DNA of 64,000 bases, from contig JAPPAK010000003.1 in assembly GCA_026705605.1 (NCBI GenBank), positions 186,728 to 250,727 on the forward strand, given 5' to 3'. The stretch is from Chloroflexota bacterium (GTDB lineage Bacteria > Chloroflexota > Dehalococcoidia > Tepidiformales > Tepidiformaceae). The translations under genes and the position numbers were made by a program. Numbering within the stretch: the stretch's first letter is position 1; each line of letters opens with the position of its first letter. Below the pieces are notes generated by a model. That model saw nothing but the letters and a program-made list of their open reading frames with translations, did not search any database and had not been told where the DNA came from. This document shows positions 1 to 10,077 of the stretch, piece by piece.

Positions 1-264
1 CTCGGGGATGAGCCGGTAGATGATCTCGCGGCCTTCGGGTGTGCGCGTATCGATGGTAAGGGAGCGCTTGTTGCGGTTGAGCGCCTGGAAATAGGCGCAC
101 CAGCCGTCCGGCTGCAGGCCCAGGCTGCGGCCGAGGTCGCCATGCGTCGGTTCCTCGACCTTGATGACATCGGCGCCGAGGTCGGAGAGCAGGACCGTGG
201 CGAAGGGCCCCTGCTGGTACCGGGTGAAGTCGAGGATGCGGACTCCTGCGAGCGCTCCTGGCAT
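1..264 (-). CDS. CaiB/BaiF family CoA-transferase, N-terminal part (runs off window start)
   Basis: Family III CoA-transferases move CoA between acyl-CoA and free acids. The 88 visible residues begin MPGALAGVRILDFTR and contain the family's N-terminal Rossmann signature (SDLGADVIKVEEP) followed by FQALNRNKRSLTID, all typical of residues 1-90 of a protein of about 400. The catalytic aspartate lies outside the window. The ATG at 264 has AGGAG 7 bases upstream on the minus strand, and a TACCAT -10 hexamer sits at 295-300, so this gene has a short leader and a ribosome site. It is divergent from the trehalose synthase gene. Its substrate cannot be told from this fragment. Confidence 0.9.
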   Translation of the reverse strand, partial: MPGALAGVRILDFTRYQQGPFATVLLSDLGADVIKVEEPTHGDLGRSLGLQPDGWCAYFQALNRNKRSLTIDTRTPEGREIIYRLIPE

Positions 265-397
265 GGGTTTCTCCTGAGACGGGTTCGCGTCCGCATGGTA
301 CGCAACTCGCCGTGGCATTGCCCTCGCCGGGGGGCAGCGTTTCCGTAGCGGGGGACTGCGATACGCTGCCGCCAACCTCCCCGAGACGCGAGCCGCC

Positions 398-1834
398 ATG
401 TCCCCACTCAGCCAGGTCGACCTCCGCACCTACTCCCTCGATCGTTTCCGCGAGGTCGTAGAACCAGCGGCCTACGAACGGGCCGTAGCGGTGCTCGAAC
501 GGAGCAGGGAGCTACTCGGCGAGCGCACGGTCTGGCACCTGAACTCGACCGCGGAGGGCGGGGGCGTGGCGGAGATGCTGCCCTCGCTGCTGGCCTACGC
601 ACGGGGGGCGGGCATCGACGCGCGCTGGGCGGTAATCGAGGGCGAACCGGAGTTCTTCCGGATCACGAAGCGGCTGCACCACGCGCTGCACGGCTCGACG
701 GGGGACGGTTCGCCGCTGGGGGCACAGGCCTCGCGCGTTTATGGAGAAGTGCTCAGGCCGAACATCGAGGCGTTCCTCGAGGAGTTGCGTCCCGGGGACG
801 CCGTCTTCCTGCACGACCCACAGACGGCAGGCATGGCCCCGGCCCTGATGGCGCACGGGGCAACAGTGATCTGGCGCTGTCACATCGGCACGGAGGACCT
901 GACACCCGAGGCCGAGGGAGGCTGGGGCTTCCTGGCGCCGCACGTGCGCGAAGTGCCCCTGCGGGTGTTCTCGCGACAGGCATACGTCCCTCCAGTCCTC
1001 GACGACGGACGAAGCGCGGTCGTGCAGCCCTCGATCGATGCGTTCTCGGCGAAGAACGAGGAGCAGGACGAGGACGTGACGCGGGCAATCCTGGCGCAGA
1101 GCGGGCTTATCTCCGGGCTGGCCGGCAGTGGTCCGCGCAGCTTCACGCGCGAGGACGGCACAACGGGATCGGTCGAGCGCCAGGCAAGCGTGCTTCGGGA
1201 GGGCGACGCGCCGGGTTGGGGCGACCCGCTCATCGTGCAGGTCTCTCGCTGGGACCCGCTCAAGGACCACGGCGGCGTGATGCGCGGCTTCGCCTCGTTC
1301 GTCGAACGCTGCGATGGGGACGGGCGGTCGCAGCTCGTGCTGGCCGGGCCCGACGTTTCGGGGGTCACGGACGACCCCGAGGGCGGCATCGTGCTGGAGG
1401 AGCTGAAGGCGGAGTGGGCGGCCTTCCCCGAGCACCTGCGATCACGCATGCACCTGGCGACGCTACCCATGGACGACGTCGGGGAGAACGCGGCCATGGT
1501 GAACGCGCTGCAGCGACACGCGAGCGTGGTCGTGCAGAAGAGCCTGCGCGAAGGGTTCGGGCTGACGCTGACGGAGGCGATGTGGAAGAGCCGTCCGGTG
1601 ATCGCGAGTCGCGTGGGCGGCCTGCAGGATCAGGTCACCCACGGCGAGGAGGGCCTGTTGCTGGACGACCCCACGGACGTGGAGGCGCTGGGCGACGCGC
1701 TCTGCCGGGTGATGGACGACGAGGAGCTGGCAGCGGAGCTGGGGGCGAACGCACGGGAGCGGGTTCGCGCGGACTTTCTCGGGATCCGGCACCTGGCGCA
1801 GTACCACGACCTGCTGAACGGTCTGCTGGCCTGA
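398..1834 (+). CDS. treT: TreT-like trehalose synthase (GT4 family)
   Basis: A GT4 glycosyltransferase of 478 residues resembling the TreT group, which makes trehalose reversibly from NDP-glucose and glucose. The N-terminal WHLNSTAEGGGVAEML (about residues 46-61) is the acceptor-side signature of TreT proteins, and EGFGLTLTE (385-393) is the EX7E nucleotide-sugar motif. VQVSRWDPLKDHGG marks the C-terminal Rossmann half. The protein is longer than the roughly 410 residues of archaeal TreT, mainly from extra sequence around residues 225-270. A possible promoter is TTTCCG (340-345) and TACGCT (362-367). Trehalose is a likely compatible solute here; strict TreT activity is inferred from motif similarity. 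Confidence 0.82.
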   Translation: MSPLSQVDLRTYSLDRFREVVEPAAYERAVAVLERSRELLGERTVWHLNSTAEGGGVAEMLPSLLAYARGAGIDARWAVIEGEPEFFRITKRLHHALHGSTGDGSPLGAQASRVYGEVLRPNIEAFLEELRPGDAVFLHDPQTAGMAPALMAHGATVIWRCHIGTEDLTPEAEGGWGFLAPHVREVPLRVFSRQAYVPPVLDDGRSAVVQPSIDAFSAKNEEQDEDVTRAILAQSGLISGLAGSGPRSFTREDGTTGSVERQASVLREGDAPGWGDPLIVQVSRWDPLKDHGGVMRGFASFVERCDGDGRSQLVLAGPDVSGVTDDPEGGIVLEELKAEWAAFPEHLRSRMHLATLPMDDVGENAAMVNALQRHASVVVQKSLREGFGLTLTEAMWKSRPVIASRVGGLQDQVTHGEEGLLLDDPTDVEALGDALCRVMDDEELAAELGANARERVRADFLGIRHLAQYHDLLNGLLA

Positions 1835-1857
1835 CGGGCGGCGCTTTCGCCATCCCG

Positions 1858-1863
1858 TACGAT
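1858..1863 (+). promoter_or_regulatory. -10 hexamer TACGAT of VTT gene (leaderless type)
   Basis: TACGAT ends 5 bases before the GTG at 1869 and 8 before the ATG at 1872, so transcription would begin at or beside the start codon. No ribosome site is visible. Confidence 0.5.
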
Positions 1864-1868
1864 CGGTC

Positions 1869-2756
1869 GTGATGCGCGACACGGTAATCCTGGCTGTGGC
1901 GCTGGCGGCGGGGGCGGCTGTCGCGTTCGGACTCCGCGAGGCCTTCGACACAACGGGCGTGGCCCTGGCCGCGGGCATCGTGGTGGCGTGGATCGTGTGG
2001 GGGGAACTGAGCGAACGGCTGGGGGGTGAGGGGGAGGAGGAGGCCGGGGACCGTCCGATCCTGTTCGACCCGGCGCGCCGGCGGCGGATCGTCGGCGCGG
2101 CGGCGCTAGTGCTGGCCGTGGTGTTCATCATCGGCGACTTCGCGGTGGGCGACCTGGAGACGGACGACATCCGCGAGTGGGGCGAGGGGCTGGGGCCGTG
2201 GGGACCGGTGATCCTGATAGCGATCCTGGCGACGGCGATGGTGTTCGCGCCGATCCCGAACCCGCCCTTCATGATCGCGGCGGGGCTCATCTGGGGGATG
2301 GTGCTGGGGGTGGTGTACGCGGTCATCGGGCAGCTGATCGGGGCAGCGATCATCTTCTGGATCTCGCGGCGTTTCGGGCGGAAGTTCATCCCGCGGCTGG
2401 TGGGGGAGCGGGGGGCGGAGCGCATCGACCTGCTGGCACGAGAGATCGGGCCACAGCTCGTGTTCTGGTGGCGAATGATGCCGATCTCGTTCGACTTCGC
2501 GGCCTATGCGGCGGGGCTAACGCCGATGTCGTTCCGCTTCTTCATGGCGCTCGTGCTCTTTGGATCAATCGTGCCGACGACAGTGGTGGTGGGGTTCGGA
2601 GACTCGCTGAACCACTCGTGGACGGCGCGGTTCGTGTTCGGCGGGTTGATCGTGGTCGCGATCGCCGTGCCGGCGACGGTGCTGTACCTGCGCAACCGGC
2701 ACCGCCTGCCACCACCGCGCGAGGTGCTGCGGTGGCTGGTCGATTTGGAGTCGTAG
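1869..2756 (+). CDS. VTT-domain (TVP38/TMEM64/DedA-like) membrane protein
   Basis: A 295-residue integral membrane protein. Two N-terminal hydrophobic helices flank an acidic loop (about residues 45-65), a third follows, and then the VTT/SNARE-associated core: a helix with MVFAPIPNPPFMIAAGLIWG, a helix ending in FWISRRFGRKF, and two C-terminal helices. VTT proteins are linked to lipid scrambling or undecaprenyl-phosphate recycling; the substrate here is unknown. Adjacent GTG (1869) and ATG (1872) starts fit a leaderless transcript from TACGAT at 1858-1863. It lies 34 bases after the trehalose synthase gene and converges on recQ with an 8-base gap. Confidence 0.78.
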   Translation: MMRDTVILAVALAAGAAVAFGLREAFDTTGVALAAGIVVAWIVWGELSERLGGEGEEEAGDRPILFDPARRRRIVGAAALVLAVVFIIGDFAVGDLETDDIREWGEGLGPWGPVILIAILATAMVFAPIPNPPFMIAAGLIWGMVLGVVYAVIGQLIGAAIIFWISRRFGRKFIPRLVGERGAERIDLLAREIGPQLVFWWRMMPISFDFAAYAAGLTPMSFRFFMALVLFGSIVPTTVVVGFGDSLNHSWTARFVFGGLIVVAIAVPATVLYLRNRHRLPPPREVLRWLVDLES

Positions 2757-2764
2757 CCGGGAGG

Positions 2765-4861
2765 CTAGCCAGAGTCGCGGAGCTCGCGGTTGAGGTAGGC
2801 GCGGGCGAGGGTGAGCTGGTCATAGGACAGGTCGCCGCCGAGGGCCTCGCGGAGGGGGCGGAGGGCGGCGAGGGGACGTCCGGCGGCAATCCGGCGGATG
2901 CGGGCGAGGTCGGCATCGGTTACCCATGGCCGGACGTCCTCGATCTGGCCCTGCTCGATGAAGCGGGCGAGGTGCTGAGCGATGGTCTGCGCCTTGAACC
3001 CCCGGCGGGCGGCGATCTCGTCGATGGTCAGGCCCTCGTGGTGGAGCTCGAGGGTGCGCTGGGCGGTGGGCGGCAGGTTGGCGCCGGCGCGCGGCTTGAC
3101 GAGCGAGGGAGAGGGCTCGAGGGCGGAAGGGGGTTCGGGAGGGGACGGTGGTTCGGCGGTCGAGGTGATGACGGCAAGGAAGGCGGGGCCGTAGCGCTCG
3201 GCCTTGACGCGACCCACGCCGCGAACCTGGAGCAGACCGGCCTCGCTGGTGGGGCGCTGCTCGACCATGTCGTGCAGGGTGGCGTCGCTGAAGATGACGT
3301 AGGGGGGGACGCCTTCCTCCTCCGCGAGGCGGCGGCGCAGGGCGCGCAGTTCGAGGAAGAGCGGGGCTTCCGTGTCGGTCTCGCGGCGGCGGGTGGGGGC
3401 GAGGCAGGGGCCACAGTTCCCGCAGGCGCGGGCGCCGTCCGCCTCGCCGAAGTAGTCGAGGACGCGGGCACGCAGGCAGGTCGCGGATTCGGCGTAGGAC
3501 TGCATGGCGTCGAGCTTGGCGGTGGCGTGAGCGCGGTGCTCCTCGAGCCCCGCAAGGTCGATCTCGTCCTCGCCGTCGGGGCGGAGCGCCCAGGCGAAGC
3601 GCCCCTGGCGCTGGGCGAGCCCGGACTCGACAAGCGCCTGCACGGCGGCGTTCACACCGGGCGTCTCCTCGCTATCGACGAGGTTGTCGATGACCTCGCG
3701 GTCGCCGGCGCGCCGGACGAGGGCGTGGTAGACCTCGAGCACGGTATCGGGCGAGGGGTGGCCGAGTTCGATGAAGAACTCGCGCAGGCCGCGATCGCGG
3801 GGAGCGTAGTAGAGGACGCACTCGGCGGGGTCGCCGTCGCGTCCGGCGCGGCCCGCCTCCTGGTAGTAGGCCTCGATGGATTCGGGCAGGTCGTGGTGGA
3901 CGACGAGGCGGACGTCGGGCTTGTCGATGCCGAGCCCGAAGGCGTTCGTCGCGATGATGATGCGGACGCTGTCGCGGGCAAAGGCGTTCTGGATGCGGAC
4001 ACGGTCCTCCTCGAGGAGGCCAGCGTGGTAGCGGGCGCAGCGGAGACGTCGCGCCTGGAGCGCCGCCGAGAGCGACTCGACACGCTTGCGGGTGGCGCAG
4101 TAGACGATCGCGGAGGCTTCGCCGCCGAGGGCCTCGAGAAGCTCGGCGATGTGTTCCAGCTTCTCCTTCTGGCTGCGGACGCGGATGGCGTGGAAGCGCA
4201 GGTTGGGGCGGTCGAAACCGGCGATGCGCACGTCCGGGTCGGCGAGGCCGAGGCGTTCGACGATGTCGTCACGGACGCGGGGGTCGGCGGTGGCGGTGAG
4301 GGCGACGATGGGCGGGTTGCCCAGGCGCGCGCGGGCGGCGCCGAGGTCGCGGTAGCTCGGGCGGAAGTCGTGGCCCCACTGGGAGATGCAGTGAGCCTCG
4401 TCGATGGCGAGGAGGGCAACGTCGACGCCGCGAAGGGCAGCGACGAAGCGGCCGTCGGAGAAGCGCTCGGGGGCAACGTAGAGGAGGCGGAGGTCGCCAT
4501 CCGCGGCGCGGCGCAGGATCTCGCCCTGCTCCTCGCGAGGCACGGTCGAGTTGATGGCGGCGGCGGCGACGCCGTTCCGCGTGAGGGCGTCGACCTGGTC
4601 CTTCATCAGGGCGAGGAGGGGGGAGACGACGAGGGTGAGGCCATCGAGGAGGAGGGCGGGGAGCTGGTAGCAGACGCTCTTGCCGCCGCCGGTGGGGAGA
4701 ACGGCGAGGGTGTCGCGCCCGGAGAGGACGGAGGCGACGACCTCCGCCTGGCCGGGGAGGAACTCGCCGTAGCCGAAGACCTCACGCAACTGCTCGCGGG
4801 CGGGGGTGAGGGCGCGGGGGTCGTGCGTCGGGACGGGAGCAGCGGCCGGGGAAGCGGTCAC
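2765..4861 (-). CDS. recQ: RecQ ATP-dependent DNA helicase
   Basis: A 3'-5' DNA helicase of 698 residues acting in recombination and fork repair. Walker A TGGGKS is at 57-62, the DEAH box at 154-157, and the helicase C domain contains ATNAFGLGIDKPDVR (about 304-318) and QEAGRAGRDG. The RecQ zinc cysteines are at 462, 480, 483 and 486. An HRDC domain follows (about 500-575), and the C-terminal 100 residues carry a helix-turn-helix (LTIDEIAARRGFKAQTIAQHL) of the type found in long RecQ proteins. The GTG start at 4861 is preceded by TAGACT after 7 bases, so the mRNA is probably leaderless. It is divergent from gatD. Confidence 0.95.
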   Translation of the reverse strand: MTASPAAAPVPTHDPRALTPAREQLREVFGYGEFLPGQAEVVASVLSGRDTLAVLPTGGGKSVCYQLPALLLDGLTLVVSPLLALMKDQVDALTRNGVAAAAINSTVPREEQGEILRRAADGDLRLLYVAPERFSDGRFVAALRGVDVALLAIDEAHCISQWGHDFRPSYRDLGAARARLGNPPIVALTATADPRVRDDIVERLGLADPDVRIAGFDRPNLRFHAIRVRSQKEKLEHIAELLEALGGEASAIVYCATRKRVESLSAALQARRLRCARYHAGLLEEDRVRIQNAFARDSVRIIIATNAFGLGIDKPDVRLVVHHDLPESIEAYYQEAGRAGRDGDPAECVLYYAPRDRGLREFFIELGHPSPDTVLEVYHALVRRAGDREVIDNLVDSEETPGVNAAVQALVESGLAQRQGRFAWALRPDGEDEIDLAGLEEHRAHATAKLDAMQSYAESATCLRARVLDYFGEADGARACGNCGPCLAPTRRRETDTEAPLFLELRALRRRLAEEEGVPPYVIFSDATLHDMVEQRPTSEAGLLQVRGVGRVKAERYGPAFLAVITSTAEPPSPPEPPSALEPSPSLVKPRAGANLPPTAQRTLELHHEGLTIDEIAARRGFKAQTIAQHLARFIEQGQIEDVRPWVTDADLARIRRIAAGRPLAALRPLREALGGDLSYDQLTLARAYLNRELRDSG

Positions 4862-4868
4862 AGTGCGC

Positions 4869-4874
4869 AGTCTA
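4869..4874 (-). promoter_or_regulatory. -10 hexamer TAGACT of recQ (leaderless type)
   Basis: On the minus strand TAGACT is followed by 7 bases and then the GTG start. No Shine-Dalgarno sequence intervenes. Confidence 0.6.
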
Positions 4875-4917
4875 GAACATTTGAGCGTCAGGCGGGCAAG
4901 TGCGGGCGTCCGACGGG

Positions 4918-4923
4918 TAGGCT
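4918..4923 (+). promoter_or_regulatory. -10 hexamer TAGGCT of gatD (leaderless type)
   Basis: TAGGCT is followed by 6 bases and the ATG at 4930, which would place transcription start on the A of the initiator codon. Confidence 0.6.
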
Positions 4924-4929
4924 AGGCGC

Positions 4930-5724
4930 ATGCCGGACGGGGACGGGATGCGGTTGCGGCTGGCGCACCTGTACGCCGACGTGATGAACGTGTACGGCGA
5001 CCGCGGGAACGCGATCGCGCTGCGCTATCGCTGCGAAGCACGCGGGATCGCGCTCGATGTGGACGGCATCGGTATTGGGGATACGTTCGAACCGGGCGAG
5101 TACGACCTGCTCATCATCGGAGGAGGGGAGGACCGCGAGCAGCGGCGGATCGCCGACGACCTCGCGGGGAGGGGTCCGGCGATCCGGTCGGCTATCGAGG
5201 ACGGGCTACCGGCGCTGGCGGTTTGCGGGGGGTTCCAGCTGTTCGGAGAGCGTTATGTCGGTTCCGACGGGGGCGTGCTTCCCGGCATCGGGGTATTCGG
5301 CATGGAGACGCGGCATCCGGGTGAGGGGGAGGAGCGTGCGATCGGAAACGTGCTGCTGCAAACCGAATTCGGCGAGGTGGTGGGGTTCGAGAACCACGGC
5401 GGGCGCACCTGGCTCGCCGAGGGGCAGGAGCCCTTCGGCACGGTGGTCGCGGGTCGGGGGAACAACGGGAAGGACGAGTCGGAGGGGGCGCGGGTGGCGA
5501 ACGCGATCGGGACGTACCTGCACGGGAGCCTTCTCCCGAAGAACCCTGCCATCGCGGACTTCCTGCTGGGAGCGGCGCTGGCGCGGCGCTACGGGGAGGA
5601 CGCCACGCTGGAACCGCTCGACGGGGCGCTGGAGGAATCGGCGCGGGCGGCGGCGAGCACGATCACGCGGCGAGGCGACGGGGAAGGGCTGCGACGGCGC
5701 CTGCGGGGGCTGCTGCGGAGGTAG
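4930..5724 (+). CDS. gatD: GatD-like type 1 glutamine amidotransferase (lipid II isoglutaminyl synthase subunit)
   Basis: A CobB/CobQ-like class I glutaminase of 264 residues. GatD supplies ammonia to MurT, which amidates the D-glutamate of lipid II. The nucleophile is Cys99 in LAVCGGFQLFG and the catalytic histidine is His198 in GTYLHGSLLPKNP. DVMNVYGDRGN at the N-terminus and ENHGGRTWL in the middle are typical GatD motifs. The start at 4930 is chosen because TAGGCT lies 6 bases upstream; an internal Met7 is an alternative. The Mur-ligase partner MurT, usually next door, is absent from the window; the neighbours are recQ and groEL. Function in cell-wall precursor amidation is inferred from family. 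Confidence 0.85.
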   Translation: MPDGDGMRLRLAHLYADVMNVYGDRGNAIALRYRCEARGIALDVDGIGIGDTFEPGEYDLLIIGGGEDREQRRIADDLAGRGPAIRSAIEDGLPALAVCGGFQLFGERYVGSDGGVLPGIGVFGMETRHPGEGEERAIGNVLLQTEFGEVVGFENHGGRTWLAEGQEPFGTVVAGRGNNGKDESEGARVANAIGTYLHGSLLPKNPAIADFLLGAALARRYGEDATLEPLDGALEESARAAASTITRRGDGEGLRRRLRGLLRR

Positions 5725-7428
<1,704 letters not shown>

Positions 7429-7476
7429 GCTCGCTCTTCAACCGCCTGCCAATCCGGCGGGCGCACGAGGAACTCC

Positions 7477-7511
7477 AGCGAGGGGGCGCGGCGAAAGCCC
7501 GCCCCCTCGCT
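7477..7511 (+). terminator. Hairpin terminator after groEL
   Basis: AGCGAGGGGGCG (7477-7488) and CGCCCCCTCGCT (7500-7511) form a perfect 12-bp stem with an 11-base loop, 48 bases after the groEL stop. There is no T run, so termination or transcript stabilisation by the stem alone is inferred. Confidence 0.7.
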
Positions 7512-7541
7512 TCACATCCCGGGGTACCGGGGGTACCGTCC

Positions 7542-8003
7542 ATGGCCCACTCGGAGAACGGTCTGCAGGTCGACCTGGAGGCGCTGCGGGAACGGCTGGA
7601 GAACGCCGACCTGATCGTCATCGGGTTCCACGCGTTCCCCGAGCGGTTGCTGCTGGACGCGCGCAGTTCGCCCAGCGAGGGGCCGCTGGTGGCGGTCGTG
7701 GCGCCGGTTTCGAGCGTGCAGGAGCGGTACGCGTGGCTGGGGAAGCACCGGAGCTCGTTCGGGATGCCGGACGACTTCACGTTCGCGATGTGGCCCCACT
7801 CAATCGCGCTGATCCGGGAGCACGACGTACTCGCGCCGATGGGCGAACGCATGGCAGCCGTATCGAACGAGGCGGACCTGGCGATGTCGCGGGCGATCGC
7901 GCGGCTGGAGGTGCTGGAGCGCCGCACGATCCGGGAGGCGGTGCTGGGCGGTCCCAGCTGGGAGACGCTCTGGCCGGACGAGGACGGAGAGGACTCCGCA
8001 TGA
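7542..8003 (+). CDS. Protein of unknown function, 153 aa
   Basis: I do not recognise a family. The protein is soluble-looking with no signal peptide or membrane helix. Residues about 10-75 look like an alpha/beta fold (DLIVIGFHAFPERLLLD, then GPLVAVVAPVSSVQERYAWL), the middle has DDFTFAMWPHSIALIREHDVL, and the C-terminal third is a helix rich in Ala, Arg and Glu. Codon use with GC-rich third positions matches the neighbours and supports a real gene. It sits between the groEL hairpin and a small unknown gene on the same strand. Function unknown. Confidence 0.7.
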   Translation: MAHSENGLQVDLEALRERLENADLIVIGFHAFPERLLLDARSSPSEGPLVAVVAPVSSVQERYAWLGKHRSSFGMPDDFTFAMWPHSIALIREHDVLAPMGERMAAVSNEADLAMSRAIARLEVLERRTIREAVLGGPSWETLWPDEDGEDSA

Positions 8004-8045
8004 CAGCCGTCCCACATTTGAGGTAGCACTTAAGGAGGCAAAGTG

Positions 8046-8309
8046 ATGAGTTGGTACGTACGAGCAGTGGGCACAAGTGTCTACCTGACGCAGCGAAACG
8101 CAGGCGTGCCTGTCTTTCACAACTACTTCGCAGTCGATCACGATGCAGTTAGTGTCGCGAAGTTCGCTTCACAGGAAGACGCCGAGAGTGTTGCGGGTCA
8201 AGCCAGCACAGAGGACTGGACGACGTGGGAGGCCACTGACGAAGCTCCGCCATGGACTTGGGACCAAGGACGACCGTCGGCATCTGAGACCAGTGCGACC
8301 CCGCCTTGA
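8046..8309 (+). CDS. Small protein of unknown function, 87 aa
   Basis: A short gene with a strong ribosome site, AAGGAGG at 8032-8038, seven bases before the ATG at 8046; an overlapping GTG at 8043 would be too close. The product begins MSWYVRAVGTSVYLTQRN and contains aromatic-rich segments and DWTTWEATDEAPPWTWDQG, with a low-complexity Ser/Thr/Pro tail. It resembles small 'read-out' or DUF-type domains with a beta-sheet pattern, but I cannot name one. Base composition is visibly less GC-rich than flanking genes and third codon positions are more mixed, which suggests a recent arrival or relaxed selection. Confidence 0.6.
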   Translation: MSWYVRAVGTSVYLTQRNAGVPVFHNYFAVDHDAVSVAKFASQEDAESVAGQASTEDWTTWEATDEAPPWTWDQGRPSASETSATPP

Positions 8310-8339
8310 GCCGGACAGAGACGGGACTAGCCCGGCGGC

Positions 8340-9347
8340 CTAGCCGCCTATGTGGGACATCTCGACGCGCTTGAGGTCGGCCGTCGCCTCAGTGCGGAGG
8401 TCGGAGTAGCGGTCGTCGCGGATGCGCCAGACGCGGGCAATGGCGTCCGCCAGCTCGTCGTCGGTCGCGCCGCCCCGCAGCAGGGCGCGCAGGTCGAAGC
8501 CGGTCGACCCGAAGAGGCAGGTGAAAAGCTCGCCTTCGGGGGAGAGGCGGGCCCGCGTGCAGTCGCCGCAGAACGGCTGCGTGATCGACGTGATGACGCC
8601 GACCTCGCCGCCGCCGTCGCGGTAGCGGTAACGCCGGGCGACCTCGCCGACGTAGTTCGGGTCGAGGGGCTCAAGGGGGAGGGCGGCGTCGATGCGCTCG
8701 ACGATCTCGGCGGCGGGCACGACGTGGTCCAGCACCCAGCCGTTGGTCGTGCCGACATCCATGTATTCGATGAAGCGCACGATGATGCCCGTGCCGTGGA
8801 AGTGGCGGGCAAGGTCGACGATGGTGTGGTCGTTGAGGCCACGCTTGACGACGGCGTTCACCTTGATGGGCCAGAGACCCGCCTCGCGGGCGGCATCGAT
8901 ACCGGCTAACACGACATCGACGCCGACGTCGACATCGTTCATCTCGCGGAAGGTGGCGTCGTCGAGGGAGTCGAGGCTGATGGTGATGCGTTCGAGGCCA
9001 GCCTCGCGGAGGGGGCCGGCCTGGGCGGGGAGGAGGGCGCCGTTGGTGGTGAGGGTGAGGTCCTGGAGGCCGTCGAGGGCGGACAACTGCTCGATCAGGA
9101 GGGGGAGGTCGCGGCGGACGAGGGGCTCGCCGCCGGTGACGCGGATCTTCTCAACGCCGTGCGCGACAAAGAGGCGCGAGAGTCGCACGATCTCCTCGTA
9201 GGTGAGGATCTCCTGGCGGTCGAGGAACTGGAAGGACGGCCCGAAGACCTCCTTGGGCATGCAGTAGACGCAGCGGAAGTTGCAGCGGTCCGTGACGGAG
9301 ACGCGAAGGTCGCGCAGGGGCCTGTCGAAGGTGTCGCGCACTGGCAT
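8340..9347 (-). CDS. moaA: GTP 3',8-cyclase MoaA
   Basis: Radical SAM enzyme for the first step of molybdenum cofactor synthesis, converting GTP to 3',8-cyclo-GTP. The 335-residue protein has the N-terminal cluster cysteines C22, C26 and C29 (CNFRCVYC) and the C-terminal cluster motif [18 protein letters not shown], and ends in the conserved Gly-Gly. [12 protein letters not shown] is the SAM-binding segment. The ATG at 9347 lies 7 bases after TAAGCT on the minus strand, indicating its own leaderless promoter in addition to possible read-through from the upstream MerR gene (42-base gap). No other moa genes are in the window. Confidence 0.96.
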   Translation of the reverse strand: MPVRDTFDRPLRDLRVSVTDRCNFRCVYCMPKEVFGPSFQFLDRQEILTYEEIVRLSRLFVAHGVEKIRVTGGEPLVRRDLPLLIEQLSALDGLQDLTLTTNGALLPAQAGPLREAGLERITISLDSLDDATFREMNDVDVGVDVVLAGIDAAREAGLWPIKVNAVVKRGLNDHTIVDLARHFHGTGIIVRFIEYMDVGTTNGWVLDHVVPAAEIVERIDAALPLEPLDPNYVGEVARRYRYRDGGGEVGVITSITQPFCGDCTRARLSPEGELFTCLFGSTGFDLRALLRGGATDDELADAIARVWRIRDDRYSDLRTEATADLKRVEMSHIGG

Positions 9348-9354
9348 CAGGGGT

Positions 9355-9360
9355 AGCTTA
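9355..9360 (-). promoter_or_regulatory. -10 hexamer TAAGCT of moaA (leaderless type)
   Basis: TAAGCT, 7 bases, then the ATG at 9347, with no ribosome site between. Confidence 0.6.
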
Positions 9361-9389
9361 CCCGTCTGTCCGCTTTCGATGTGCTGGCT

Positions 9390-9866
9390 TCAGCCTATCG
9401 CCTGGTCGCCCGCGGCGACGGGCGGGGCGGCCTCGGTGAAGCGCCGCAGCATCTCGTCGTGCTTCTCGAGGCGCTCGGCCAGCTGGACACGCATCTTCTC
9501 CATCTTCGCGACCTTCTGATCGAGCAACGCGATCTGGCGGAGGGTGACCTCGCGGGCGATGCGGACCTTCTTCGCCTTCTCCTCGGCCTCGTCGTCCTTG
9601 TTCCACTCGGCGCGGATCTGCATGCGGACGTCCTCGGCCTCGAGCATCTCCTTGATGTCGGCGAGGGAGAACCCGAGGAGCTCCTTGAGCGCCTTGACGC
9701 GCTCGATGCGCTCCATGTCGGTGGGGGAGTAGAGGCGGAAGCCGCCGACCATGCGGGTGGGCGGGGGCAGGAGACCGCGCTCCTCGTAGTAGCGGAGCGT
9801 GCGCTGCGTCAGCTCCGACCGTTCGGCCGCTTCACCGATCTGCAGGTAGCCGTCGTCGCGTTCCAT
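9390..9866 (-). CDS. MerR family transcriptional regulator
   Basis: A 158-residue regulator. The N-terminal winged helix (YLQIGEAAERSELTQRTLRYYEERGLL) and the wing segment GGFRLYSPTDMERIERVKALKELLGFSL are typical MerR. A long charged coiled coil follows (about residues 75-145), as expected for the dimerisation helix, with no metal-binding cysteines, so it belongs to the small-molecule or orphan MerR group. The start at 9866 is preferred to an upstream ATG at 9944 because a promoter (TTGACG at 9900-9905, 16-base spacer, TAGACT at 9878-9883) lies between the two. It is upstream of moaA on the same strand and could regulate it; that link is inference. Confidence 0.88.
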   Translation of the reverse strand: MERDDGYLQIGEAAERSELTQRTLRYYEERGLLPPPTRMVGGFRLYSPTDMERIERVKALKELLGFSLADIKEMLEAEDVRMQIRAEWNKDDEAEEKAKKVRIAREVTLRQIALLDQKVAKMEKMRVQLAERLEKHDEMLRRFTEAAPPVAAGDQAIG

Positions 9867-9877
9867 GGCGTATTCGT

Positions 9878-9905
9878 AGTCTAGCGGCGGCAGCAAGCGC
9901 GTCAA
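9878..9905 (-). promoter_or_regulatory. Promoter of the merR-type gene
   Basis: Minus strand -35 TTGACG (9900-9905), 16-base spacer and -10 TAGACT (9878-9883). Transcription would start about 5 bases before the ATG at 9866, giving a near-leaderless mRNA. Confidence 0.6.
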
Positions 9906-10077
9906 TGCACCGTCTCCCGCAGTGGCAGAGAGGCGCGAGACCATAAGCCGAATGAGGCCGTGAAAGGTCCGTTAATGAAGCCGCGCGGCGGACCGAAAGA
10001 GGTTGCCGCCCGCCGAGGGGGAGCGCTAGCCTTCAGGGGTCGCGCTGAGGGGCGCGGCACCTTCTGAATCATCACCG

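Noticed and set aside
9867..9944. ATG at 9944 as start of the MerR regulator
   Set aside because: The extra 26 residues lie upstream of and across a good promoter and precede the conserved winged helix without similarity to MerR proteins.
9966..9994. Inverted GGTCCG/CGGACC before the dnaA-like gene considered as an operator
   Set aside because: Arms of only 6 bases with a 17-base spacer occur by chance in GC-rich DNA; no other evidence.
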